From NCBI GenBank assembly GCA_002371785.1, contig DFGU01000008.1:1-17409 (forward strand): DNA of 17,409 bases, in the 5' to 3' direction. Source of the stretch: Bacteroidales bacterium UBA3742 (GTDB lineage: Bacteria > Bacteroidota > Bacteroidia > Bacteroidales > Paludibacteraceae). Each line of letters opens with the position of its first letter. The first letter of the stretch is position 1. Below the pieces are notes generated by a model. It was not told where the DNA came from. It ran no database searches and saw only the letters and a program-made list of their open reading frames with translations. Positions 6,517 to 13,306 of this stretch are shown here, piece after piece. The position numbers were made by a program, and so were the translations under genes.

Positions 6517-8490
6517 ATGGTAAAAATTACTTTTCCGGACGGGAGCGTCCGTGAATTTGAGAGCGGCATCACGCCGCTACAAGTTGCTGAGAGTATCAGC
6601 AGCCGTCTGGCGCAAGACATTCTGTGCGCAAGTATTCAGCCGTCAGCTATCAGCCATCAGCCGTCAGAGTTCCAAATTGTAGAGCTCAATCAGCCGATCA
6701 CCGAGGATGCAAGTATCAAGCTTCACAAGTGGGATGATGCCGAAGCCAAGCATGCTTTCTGGCACACATCCAGCCACCTCATGGCCGAGGCCCTGCAGGA
6801 GTTGTATCCGGGTATTCAGTTCGGTATAGGTCCGGCTATCGAGAACGGATTCTACTACGACGTAATGCCGCCCGAGGGCGTCGTGATCAACGATACCTGC
6901 TTTGCCGCTATCGAGAACAAGATGATGGAACTGCGCGCCAAGAAGGAGCAGCTTCAGAAGCGTGCCATCAGCAAGGCCGATGCCCTGCAGGCATTTGGCG
7001 AAAAGGGCCAGACGTATAAATGTGAGTTGATTTCCGAACTGGAGGATGGTCATATCACGACCTATACCCAGGGTGCATTCACCGACCTGTGTAAGGGTCC
7101 GCACCTCCTAAGCACTGAGCCAATCAAGGCCGTGAAGGTGCTGAGTTGTTCGGCCGCCTACTGGCGCGGCGACGACAGCCGTCCGATGATGACGCGTATC
7201 TACGGTATCTCGTTCCCCAAGAAAGCGATGCTGGACGAGTATCTGACCCTGCTGGAGGAAGCTAAGAAGCGTGACCACCGCAAGATCGGCAAGGACCTGG
7301 AGCTGTTTATGTTCAGCGACATGGTGGGCAAAGGTCTGCCAATCTGGCTGCCGAAGGGGACAGCACTGCGTCTCAGACTGGAGGACTTCCTCAAGAAGAT
7401 CCAGAAGCGCTACGGCTATCAGCAAGTGATCACCCCGCATATCGGATCGAAGAACCTGTATATGACCTCGGGTCACTGGGATCACTACGGCAAGGACTCG
7501 TTCCAGCCGATCACCACGCCGGAAGAAGGCGAGGTATATCTGCTCAAGCCGATGAACTGTCCTCACCACTGCGCGATCTACAAGAACAGTCCGCGCAGCT
7601 ATAAGGACCTACCCTTCCGTTGTGCCGAGTTTGGTACCGTATATCGTTACGAGCAGAGCGGTGAGCTGCACGGATTGACGCGTGTACGCTCGTTCACCCA
7701 GGACGATGCCCATATCTTCTGCCGCCAAGATCAGGTGAAGCAGGAGTTTATCCGCGTGATGGAGATCATCGAGATCATCTTCAAGGCGCTGAACTTCGAG
7801 AACTTCGAGGCACAGATCTCGCTGCGCGACCCGAACAACCGGACCAAGTACGTAGGTTCGGACGAGGTATGGGAGATGGCCGAACAAGCCATCATCGATG
7901 CCTGCAAGGAGAAGAACCTGCCGGCTAAGGTGGAGTACGGCGAGGCCGCCTTCTACGGACCGAAGCTGGACTTCATGGTGAAGGATGCGCTGGGTCGCCG
8001 TTGGCAGCTGGGAACCATCCAGGTGGACTATAACCTACCCGAGCGCTTCGAACTGGAGTATACCGGCGAGGACAACCAGAAGCACCGTCCCGTAATGATC
8101 CACCGTGCGCCGTTCGGCTCGATGGAGCGCTTCGTAGCCGTGCTGATTGAGCATACGGCCGGTAAGTTCCCGCTGTGGCTCACGCCGGATCAGGCCGTGG
8201 TACTGCCTATCTCCGAGAAGAGCAACGACTATGCATGGAAAGTAAAGGAGATGCTGGAGCAGCAGGATGTACGCGTCATCGTAGATGACCGCAACGAGAA
8301 GCTGGGTCGCAAGATCCGCGACAACGAGCTGAAGCGTATCCCGTACATGCTTATCGTCGGCGAGAAAGAGGCCGAGCAGGGACTGGTATCGGTTCGTCAG
8401 CAAGGTGCCGAAGAAAAGGGCCAGATGACCGTACAGGAGTTTGCCGACTTCATCAACACCACGGTGAAGCAGCAGATGAGTGCGTATTAA
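6517..8490 (+). CDS. thrS: Threonine-tRNA ligase
   Basis: 657 residues with the full ThrRS order: N-terminal TGS domain (about 1-75), editing domain with HxxxH motif HTSSH (83-87) and the second editing motif CKGPH (192-196), class II catalytic core, and C-terminal anticodon-binding domain (about 545-657). The zinc-ligand cysteine is C348 in MNCPHHC; the later zinc histidines fall in SGELHGLTRVR and in MIHRAPFGSMERF. It charges tRNA-Thr and edits mischarged serine. In the TGS domain, where E. coli has a tight VNGELVD-type turn, this protein has SIQPSAISHQPSEF, about ten residues longer and encoded by a 7-bp array. The gene is followed by another array instead of infC-rpmI-rplT, which often follow thrS in bacteria. 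The start is ATG in an A/T-rich context, without a Shine-Dalgarno sequence. Confidence 0.97.
   Translation: MVKITFPDGSVREFESGITPLQVAESISSRLAQDILCASIQPSAISHQPSEFQIVELNQPITEDASIKLHKWDDAEAKHAFWHTSSHLMAEALQELYPGIQFGIGPAIENGFYYDVMPPEGVVINDTCFAAIENKMMELRAKKEQLQKRAISKADALQAFGEKGQTYKCELISELEDGHITTYTQGAFTDLCKGPHLLSTEPIKAVKVLSCSAAYWRGDDSRPMMTRIYGISFPKKAMLDEYLTLLEEAKKRDHRKIGKDLELFMFSDMVGKGLPIWLPKGTALRLRLEDFLKKIQKRYGYQQVITPHIGSKNLYMTSGHWDHYGKDSFQPITTPEEGEVYLLKPMNCPHHCAIYKNSPRSYKDLPFRCAEFGTVYRYEQSGELHGLTRVRSFTQDDAHIFCRQDQVKQEFIRVMEIIEIIFKALNFENFEAQISLRDPNNRTKYVGSDEVWEMAEQAIIDACKEKNLPAKVEYGEAAFYGPKLDFMVKDALGRRWQLGTIQVDYNLPERFELEYTGEDNQKHRPVMIHRAPFGSMERFVAVLIEHTAGKFPLWLTPDQAVVLPISEKSNDYAWKVKEMLEQQDVRVIVDDRNEKLGRKIRDNELKRIPYMLIVGEKEAEQGLVSVRQQGAEEKGQMTVQEFADFINTTVKQQMSAY
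6634..6668. repeat. In-frame 7-bp array inside the TGS domain of thrS
   Basis: Five heptamers: ATTCAGC, CGTCAGC, TATCAGC, CATCAGC, CGTCAGA. They encode IQPSAISHQPSE (about residues 40-51). Twenty-six of the last 28 bases match the intergenic array at 2251-2278. The reverse strand would contain in-frame TGA codons; the coding strand has no stop in any frame here. Confidence 0.9.
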
Positions 8491-8553
8491 GGGTTAGCGG
8501 TTACCGGTTATGGGTTATGGGTTATGGGTTATGGGTTATGGGCTATAGGCTAT
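8491..8553. repeat. Nine-unit 7-bp array between thrS and the ABC ATPase gene
   Basis: The array begins at the base after the thrS TAA: GGGTTAG, CGGTTAC, CGGTTAT, four copies of GGGTTAT, GGGCTAT, AGGCTAT. It runs 11 bp into the convergent ABC gene, whose stop (TAG, minus strand, 8545-8543) and last codons derive from it. Four identical units in a row make it the most homogeneous array in the window and so perhaps the youngest. Confidence 0.92.
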
Positions 8554-9298
8554 AATTGAAAATATCCATTCCGAAGGCAGGCGTGAAAGCGTCTGCCTTT
8601 TTTAGTGCCTCGGGTGTATCCAGCGCGATGCCACGACCGGGCGTCATGAGCATGATGCGGTCGGAGAGCGCAAGCGCCAGATCCAGTTCGTGGGTGGAGA
8701 TGAGGATGGTCTTCCCCTGCTCGTGCGCCAGCTGACGCAAGAGCCGCAGGATCAGGATACGATGCGGCAAGTCCAGATGCGCCGTAGGTTCGTCCAGCAG
8801 GATGATAGGCGTCTGCTGGGCCAGGGCCTTGGCAATCAAGATACGTTGTTTCTCTCCGTCTGAATGGGCGTTGAAAAATGAAAGGTGAAAATTGAAAGTT
8901 GAAAGGGAGAAACCTACTTGCTCAAGTGATTGAGCGATGATGGCTTCATCTTCGGCGGTAAGACCGTCGAGGAAGGAGGAATAGGGATAACGGCCGAGGG
9001 CTACCACATCGTGCACCGTCGTATTATCTAACGACATTCGTTCGGTCAGAACCAAGGCGATAGATTTTTCAGGGCTGACGGCTGAATGCTGAAGGCTGAA
9101 GGCTCCCTGTAGGGCCGGTTGCAGTCCTGCCAGGGTGCGGAGCAAGGTCGATTTTCCGCAGCCGTTTGGACCCAGCATGCAGACCATCTCGCCAGCGAGG
9201 AGGGAGAACGTGAGGTCGCGTTGAACGACATGTTCGCCTCCGGACGCTGTCCGGTAGCCTATAGTAAGGTTATTCGTAGAAATAGACACGTTGGACAC
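8543..9298 (-). CDS. FecE/BtuD-type ABC transporter ATP-binding protein
   Basis: 251 residues from a GTG start at 9298, chosen because the frame holds no ATG there; a second GTG three codons on is equally possible. Walker A is GPNGCGKST (43-51), the signature region HSDGEKQ (145-151), Walker B IILLDE (165-170) and the switch histidine STHE (H203). GRYPYSSFLDGLTAED is typical of the iron-siderophore/cobalamin importer ATPases. No permease or binding-protein gene is adjacent, so the transported substrate is unknown. Two 7-bp arrays lie inside: one where the first beta-sheet region varies (residues 64-75) and one encoding STFNFHLSFFN directly before the signature motif (about 132-143). The C-terminus ends abruptly in a third array. 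It overlaps the murF-alr 3' end by 29 bp. Function may be impaired. Confidence 0.85.
   Translation of the reverse strand: MSNVSISTNNLTIGYRTASGGEHVVQRDLTFSLLAGEMVCMLGPNGCGKSTLLRTLAGLQPALQGAFSLQHSAVSPEKSIALVLTERMSLDNTTVHDVVALGRYPYSSFLDGLTAEDEAIIAQSLEQVGFSLSTFNFHLSFFNAHSDGEKQRILIAKALAQQTPIILLDEPTAHLDLPHRILILRLLRQLAHEQGKTILISTHELDLALALSDRIMLMTPGRGIALDTPEALKKADAFTPAFGMDIFNYSL
8871..8905. repeat. 7-bp array next to the ABC signature motif
   Basis: Plus-strand units TTGAAAA, ATGAAAG, GTGAAAA, TTGAAAG, TTGAAAG. On the coding (minus) strand they read CTTTCAA-type units and encode LSTFNFHLSFF. The plus-strand orientation would bring TGA codons, so the stop-free strand is the sense strand. Confidence 0.82.
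9074..9108. repeat. 7-bp array in the N-terminal half of the ABC ATPase gene
   Basis: Plus-strand units GCTGACG, GCTGAAT, GCTGAAG, GCTGAAG, GCTCCCT. The coding strand shows the TCAGCC family found in thrS and at 2251-2278. It encodes AFSLQHSAVS, between Walker A and the Q-loop region. Confidence 0.82.
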
Positions 9299-11117
9299 GG
9301 CGGGAGACGGATGTTAGGATTTCGTATGTGATCGTGCCGAGTTTGTCGGCCAACTCTTGCAAAGGCATATGTTCGCCGAATACCTCCACGATATCACCCG
9401 GACGGGCATCGGTACCGGTGACGTCAATCATGGCCTGGTCCATGCACACATTGCCCACCACGGGACAGCGCTTGCCACGTACATATACCTCGCCGCCATA
9501 GTTAGAGAAGCGGCGGTCGAAACCGTCGGCATAACCGATAGGAATGACGGCAATGGTGCGGTCTTCACTGAGGCGCGTATGACGTCCGTAGCCTATTGTC
9601 TCGCCGGCACGGACGGTCTTGACCGATAGGATAGTGGTCTCCAGCGAACAAACGTTGCGCAGGTTGGCGCCCGCGAACGAGAAGCCGTAGAGTCCGATAC
9701 CCAGGCGGCACATATCGAATTGATAGGCCGAGAAGCGCTCGATTCCTGCGGAATTACAAATGTGCTTCAGGATAGTCGTTGGCTGTTGGTCGTTGGTCGT
9801 TAGCCCTTTCTTCAGTTCTTCGGCGCAGGCATCGAAGTAGCGGATTTGCTGGAGCGTAAAGTCGTCGAACTGGGCCTCGTCGGAGCCAGCCAAGTGGGAG
9901 AAGACGGAACGTACTTGCACCGCTTTCTGATGGGTCAGCCGATCTATGAGCCAAGGCATGTCTTCACGGTAGAAACCGAGTCGGTGCATGCCGGAGTCGA
10001 TCTTAATATGGATGGGATAGTGCTCCAGTCCCTTGGCCTCCGCAGCCGCGATGATGGTCTTGAGCGACTGGTGGGAATAGACATTGGGCTCCAGGTTGTT
10101 CTCCAGGATCAGGTCCATCGCGGCCACCTCGGGATCCATGATGATGATAGGCAGCGTGATACCGGCGCGACGGAGCTCGACGCCCTCGTCGGCCACGGCT
10201 ACTGCCAGGTAGTCAACCAATCCTGAGTCTTGCAAGGCCTTACTCACCTCCACGCTTCCGGCACCGTAGGCAAAGGCCTTGACCATGCAGGTCAACTTGG
10301 TGGTGGGTTTAAGTTTCGAGCGGAAATAGCGGACGTTGTCCACCAGGGCCGAGAGGTTGACCTTGAGCACCGTCTCGTGGGTCTGCTGCAGGATACGCGA
10401 AGCAATCGTCTCCTCGTCATAACCGAGGGCACGCATCACGGCCGCACAGGTACGGACGTTCTGGTGGGTCGGGTCTTCGATGACGGTGGTGGCATGCGCA
10501 AAGAGCTTCATCTTCTCGGCGCGCTTCTGCTCCAGGGATTGGAAGTTCTCGTCGTGCTCGTGCCCAATATAGGTGATGACGCCGATGGTGGGACGGATGA
10601 TACGTTCCAACTTTTCCATCTCGCCGGGCTGCGAAATACCCGCCTCAAAAATCGCGATTGGTCGTTTGTCGTTGGTCGTTAGTCGTTGGAGATTTGATAA
10701 TTGCCATACACTCAACGGCACGCCGATCTGGGAGTTGTAGGACTTGGGCGAACGGATGACGGTGTAGTCGTCCTTGAGCAACTGATAGAGCCACTCCTTG
10801 ACCACGGTCTTGCCGTTCGAGCCGGTGATGCCGATGACGGTACCTTGGAACTGCGAACGTACATATGCTGCGAGCGCCTGCAGCGCAACGAGGGCATCGC
10901 CCGTGACGAAAGCGCGAACGCCCTTTTCTTGGAGTTCCGGGATATAACGGGCGCCATCGTCCTTCTCGGTCTTGAGGGCGAAGAAGAGCGTCTGTTCGGG
11001 TTCGTTACCCAGCCTACGGCTGTCGATCAGCAGATGGCGTATTTCAAGTGCGTCATCGCCCGTAACGGTGGCGAGTGCGCCAATGACTTGTTTTATTTCA
11101 GATAAAAGCATATTCAA
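9270..11117 (-). CDS. alr: MurF-alanine racemase fusion with an internally deleted MurF half
   Basis: 615 residues; the Bacteroidales fusion is usually above 800 as I recall it. Residues 1-245 are MurF-like: an N-terminal substrate-binding domain, P-loop GITGSNGKT (96-104), SYNSQIGVPLSV, IFEAGISQPGEM and an EHDENF stretch. The rest of the ATPase domain shrinks to a few dozen residues, and the C-terminal domain, needed for ligase closure, is missing. From HETVLKVNLSALVDN (about 247) the alanine racemase domain is complete: PLP lysine K280 in MVKAFAYGAG, HIKIDSGMHRLGF, CNSAGIERF and catalytic tyrosine near residue 510 (ETIGYGRHT). I infer an active racemase making D-alanine for the cell wall and a dead MurF part. 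Two in-frame 7-bp arrays encode LTTNDQQP and LTTNDKRP. Confidence 0.9.
   Translation of the reverse strand: MNMLLSEIKQVIGALATVTGDDALEIRHLLIDSRRLGNEPEQTLFFALKTEKDDGARYIPELQEKGVRAFVTGDALVALQALAAYVRSQFQGTVIGITGSNGKTVVKEWLYQLLKDDYTVIRSPKSYNSQIGVPLSVWQLSNLQRLTTNDKRPIAIFEAGISQPGEMEKLERIIRPTIGVITYIGHEHDENFQSLEQKRAEKMKLFAHATTVIEDPTHQNVRTCAAVMRALGYDEETIASRILQQTHETVLKVNLSALVDNVRYFRSKLKPTTKLTCMVKAFAYGAGSVEVSKALQDSGLVDYLAVAVADEGVELRRAGITLPIIIMDPEVAAMDLILENNLEPNVYSHQSLKTIIAAAEAKGLEHYPIHIKIDSGMHRLGFYREDMPWLIDRLTHQKAVQVRSVFSHLAGSDEAQFDDFTLQQIRYFDACAEELKKGLTTNDQQPTTILKHICNSAGIERFSAYQFDMCRLGIGLYGFSFAGANLRNVCSLETTILSVKTVRAGETIGYGRHTRLSEDRTIAVIPIGYADGFDRRFSNYGGEVYVRGKRCPVVGNVCMDQAMIDVTGTDARPGDIVEVFGEHMPLQELADKLGTITYEILTSVSRRVQRVYFYE
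9777..9804. repeat. In-frame 7-bp array in the racemase domain of alr
   Basis: Plus-strand units CGTTGGC, TGTTGGT, CGTTGGT, CGTTAGC; on the coding strand the ACCAACG family. Encodes TTNDQQPT just before the conserved CNSAGIERF segment, where the family has a short loop. The same unit family occurs at 10656-10690 and at 3126-3146. Confidence 0.85.
10656..10690. repeat. In-frame 7-bp array in the MurF-like domain
   Basis: Plus-strand units GATTGGT, CGTTTGT, CGTTGGT, CGTTAGT, CGTTGGA. The coding strand gives LQRLTTNDKRP between SVWQLSN and AIFEAGIS, two segments joined by only a few residues in the Bacteroides fusion as I recall it. Confidence 0.87.
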
Positions 11118-11133
11118 AAAACCTTTGCGCCTG

Positions 11134-11165
11134 CAAAGGTACTGCTTTTTTTGGAAATATGCAAG
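11134..11165 (-). promoter_or_regulatory. Promoter of the murF-alr fusion (and ABC gene)
   Basis: On the minus strand TACCTTTG (11141-11134) lies 20 bases downstream of CTTG (11165-11162), a one-base variant of the -33 box. With the dxs promoter it forms a near-perfect inverted repeat. Only about 10-15 bases separate the predicted transcript start from the ATG, so the leader is very short. Confidence 0.72.
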
Positions 11166-11199
11166 AAAATCGCGAAAAATTTAGAATATTGCAAATAAA

Positions 11200-11231
11200 T
11201 TTGCATATGTCAAAAAAAAGCAGTACTTTTG
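11200..11231 (+). promoter_or_regulatory. Promoter of the dxs-trkA-trkH operon
   Basis: TTTG (11200-11203), 20 bases, TACTTTTG (11224-11231). The spacer CATATGTC followed by an A-run and GCAG is shared, with two mismatches, with the divergent promoter. The leader is about 70 bases and carries an 8-bp array. Confidence 0.8.
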
Positions 11232-11262
11232 TGCGCTAATTTGCGTTTATATGCGCATACGC

Positions 11263-11294
11263 GTGAAGGAGTAAAGGAGTGAAGGAGTGAAGGA
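11263..11294. repeat. 8-bp array GTGAAGGA in the dxs leader
   Basis: Four octamers, GTGAAGGA, GTAAAGGA, GTGAAGGA, GTGAAGGA, followed by the weaker GAAAAGAA. Each contains AAGGAG across the unit boundary, a Shine-Dalgarno-like sequence, the last one about 13 bases before the dxs ATG. Most other starts in the window lack such a motif. Confidence 0.8.
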
Positions 11295-11308
11295 GAAAAG
11301 AATTATTT

Positions 11309-13306
11309 ATGGAATATAAATATATCAATAGGATTGATTCGCCGGCGGATTTGAAGAAGTTGCAACCTGAGGAGTTGCCGACTGTGTGTGCGGAGCTGCG
11401 TCAGTTTATCATTGAGGCGCTGAGCAAGAACCCGGGGCACCTGGCATCGTCGCTGGGTGCGATAGAACTGACCGTGGCGCTTCACTACGTGTTTGACACG
11501 CCGCAGGATAAACTGGTGTGGGACGTGGGGCATCAGGCCTATGCGCATAAGATACTGACCGGCCGGCGAGATAGGTTTCATACCAATCGTCAGTTCAAGG
11601 GACTGAGCCCGTTCACCAATCCGAAGGAGAGTGAGTACGATGCGTTCATAGCGGGGCACGCCAGCAATAGCATATCGGCGGCCTTGGGCCTGGATATAGC
11701 AGACCGCTTCGCTGTAAGATCGTCACAAAGTGACTATAAGACCGCTAACGCTGTAGGACCGGCTTCGCCTGTAGGACATAACGTCGTAGCCATTATCGGC
11801 GATGGGGCGATGACGGGTGGACTGGCTTTTGAGGGACTGAACAACACGTCGATGGACAAGAACAACCTGCTGATCGTGCTGAACGACAACAACATGGCCA
11901 TCGACCCGCTGAAGGGTGGATTTACGCAGTACCTGGTGGACCTGACGACGAGTGCGAGTTACAACAAGTGGCGTTGGCGTCTATATAAGATGGCGGCGAA
12001 GCTGCACCTGGTGGATGAACGCAAGCGCCGTGCGTTGCTGCGCCGCAACAACAACCTGAAAGCCCTGGTATCGAAGCAGGCCAGCAATATATTCACCGGT
12101 CTGAACATCCGCTATTTCGGTCCGACAAACGGACACGACGTAGAGGGACTGGTACGCATCCTGAGCGAGATCAAGAACCACCGCGGACCCAAGGTGCTGC
12201 ATATCATCACTAAGAAAGGCAAGGGCTATGCGCCGGCCGAGAACGACCAGACGGTATGGCATGCACCGGGGGAGTTCAATGTGGCGAATGGCGAAAGGCT
12301 AATGGCGAATGGCGACAGTACGCCGCTATGGCAGGAGGTGTTTGGAGAGACGTTGTTGGAACTGGCCAAGGAGAATGAACGGATCGTGGGTATCACGCCG
12401 GCGATGCCGAGCGGATGCAGCATGAGCATCATGCAGAAAGAGTTGCCCGACCGCGTGTTTGACGTAGGTATCGCCGAAGGGCATGCCGTGACGTTCAGTG
12501 CGGGTCTGGCCAAAGCGGGTATGCTACCCTACTGCAATATCTACTCGACGTTCATGCAACGGGCGTATGACAATATCGTACATGACGTGGCGCTGCAGAA
12601 CCTGCACGTAGTGCTCTGTATCGACCGCGCCGGCATCGTAGGCAACGATGGTGCGACGCATCACGGACTGCTGGACCTGGCGTACCTGCGTCCGATACCT
12701 AATATGCAGATATGCGCGCCGCGTACGGGTGAGGACCTACGGGAGATGATGCGGTTGGCAGAAAAGCTGGAAGGACCTATCGCTATTCGTTATCCGCGCG
12801 GACGGTGTCCGGTTGACAATGATACGCGCCGAGGCGCGTCTAATGATGCTGCTTCGCAGCCTAATGATGGAATGATGCAATACGGCAAGGGCGTGAAGCT
12901 CAGGGACGGAAAAGACCTGGCCGTGCTGACGATAGGAAGTATCGGCAATGCGGCGGCTGATGCCATCGAGATGGCTAAAGGCGAATGGCTAAAGGCTAAT
13001 GGATCTTCGCCCTTATCTATTGCTCATTATGACATGCGGTGGTTGAAGCCGCTGGATGAGGAGTTGCTGCACGAGGTAGGCAAACGGTTTAAGACCGTGG
13101 TGACCATCGAGGACGGCATGATAGCCGGCGGTATGGGTAGTGCGGTGCTGGAATGGATGGCCGACCACGGCTACACGCCGCGCATCGTACGCCTGGGCGT
13201 GGACGATCAGTTTGTAGAACATGGCTCGACAAAAGAGCTATACCATATGCTAAAATTAGATAAAGAAGGAATATGCGAATCATTATTGCAGGTGCTGGAG
13301 AAGTAG
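11309..13306 (+). CDS. dxs: 1-deoxy-D-xylulose-5-phosphate synthase
   Basis: 665 residues, longer than the usual 620-645. Dxs condenses pyruvate with glyceraldehyde 3-phosphate, the first step of the MEP isoprenoid pathway, using thiamine diphosphate. Early signatures are HLASSLGAIELTVALHY and WDVGHQAYAHKILTGR. The TPP/metal motif is GDGAMTGGLAFEGLNN followed by VLNDNNMAI. Later come HIITKKGKGYAPAE, FDVGIAEGHAVTFSAG, DRAGIVGNDGATHHG, IRYPRGR and YDMRWLKPLDEELL. Four repeat-encoded stretches explain the extra length: residues about 132-156, 325-336, 503-523 and 555-566, all at domain or loop borders outside the motifs listed. The 3' end overlaps trkA by 34 bp in another frame. Transcribed from the promoter at 11200-11231. 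Confidence 0.97.
   Translation: MEYKYINRIDSPADLKKLQPEELPTVCAELRQFIIEALSKNPGHLASSLGAIELTVALHYVFDTPQDKLVWDVGHQAYAHKILTGRRDRFHTNRQFKGLSPFTNPKESEYDAFIAGHASNSISAALGLDIADRFAVRSSQSDYKTANAVGPASPVGHNVVAIIGDGAMTGGLAFEGLNNTSMDKNNLLIVLNDNNMAIDPLKGGFTQYLVDLTTSASYNKWRWRLYKMAAKLHLVDERKRRALLRRNNNLKALVSKQASNIFTGLNIRYFGPTNGHDVEGLVRILSEIKNHRGPKVLHIITKKGKGYAPAENDQTVWHAPGEFNVANGERLMANGDSTPLWQEVFGETLLELAKENERIVGITPAMPSGCSMSIMQKELPDRVFDVGIAEGHAVTFSAGLAKAGMLPYCNIYSTFMQRAYDNIVHDVALQNLHVVLCIDRAGIVGNDGATHHGLLDLAYLRPIPNMQICAPRTGEDLREMMRLAEKLEGPIAIRYPRGRCPVDNDTRRGASNDAASQPNDGMMQYGKGVKLRDGKDLAVLTIGSIGNAAADAIEMAKGEWLKANGSSPLSIAHYDMRWLKPLDEELLHEVGKRFKTVVTIEDGMIAGGMGSAVLEWMADHGYTPRIVRLGVDDQFVEHGSTKELYHMLKLDKEGICESLLQVLEK
11702..11777. 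repeat. In-frame palindrome-and-spacer array in dxs (first)
   Basis: Units share a spacer of the form CTGTARGACC and differ in the mini-palindrome between: GC-ttc-GC, GTCAC-aaa-GTGAC (11722-11734), GC-taac-GC, GGC-ttc-GCC. Unit lengths are 16, 22, 17 and 18 bp, so the period varies with the palindrome. It encodes about 24 residues between LGLDIA and VVAIIGDGAMTGG, where homologues have roughly ten. Confidence 0.82.
12282..12316. repeat. In-frame 7-bp array in dxs (second)
   Basis: Five units: TGGCGAA, TGGCGAA, AGGCTAA, TGGCGAA, TGGCGAC, encoding VANGERLMANGD between the N-terminal TPP domain and the central domain. The family is the one seen in cstA and engB. Confidence 0.88.
12817..12876. 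repeat. In-frame palindrome-and-spacer array in dxs (third)
   Basis: The spacer xxAATGAT occurs four times (CAATGAT, CTAATGAT, CTAATGAT, GGAATGAT). Between the first two sits ACGCGCC-ga-GGCGCGT (12824-12839) and between the next two GCTGC-ttc-GCAGC (12848-12860). The last two spacers adjoin with no palindrome. Encodes DNDTRRGASNDAASQPNDGM in the linker after IRYPRGR. Confidence 0.85.
12971..13005. repeat. In-frame 7-bp array in dxs (fourth)
   Basis: Units ATGGCTA, AAGGCGA, ATGGCTA, AAGGCTA, ATGGATC encode MAKGEWLKANGS between a helix and the strand leading to YDMRWLKPLD. The one unit whose TAA would fall in frame has GAA instead. Confidence 0.85.

Noticed and set aside
8491..8553. CRISPR or telomere-like repeat
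   Set aside because: The units are 7 bp with no spacers and no cas genes nearby; resemblance to telomeric repeats is superficial and the locus is internal.
8543..9298. The ABC ATPase gene as a frameshifted pseudogene
   Set aside because: Despite three arrays, the frame is open through Walker A, signature, Walker B and switch histidine, so I kept it as an intact but possibly impaired gene.
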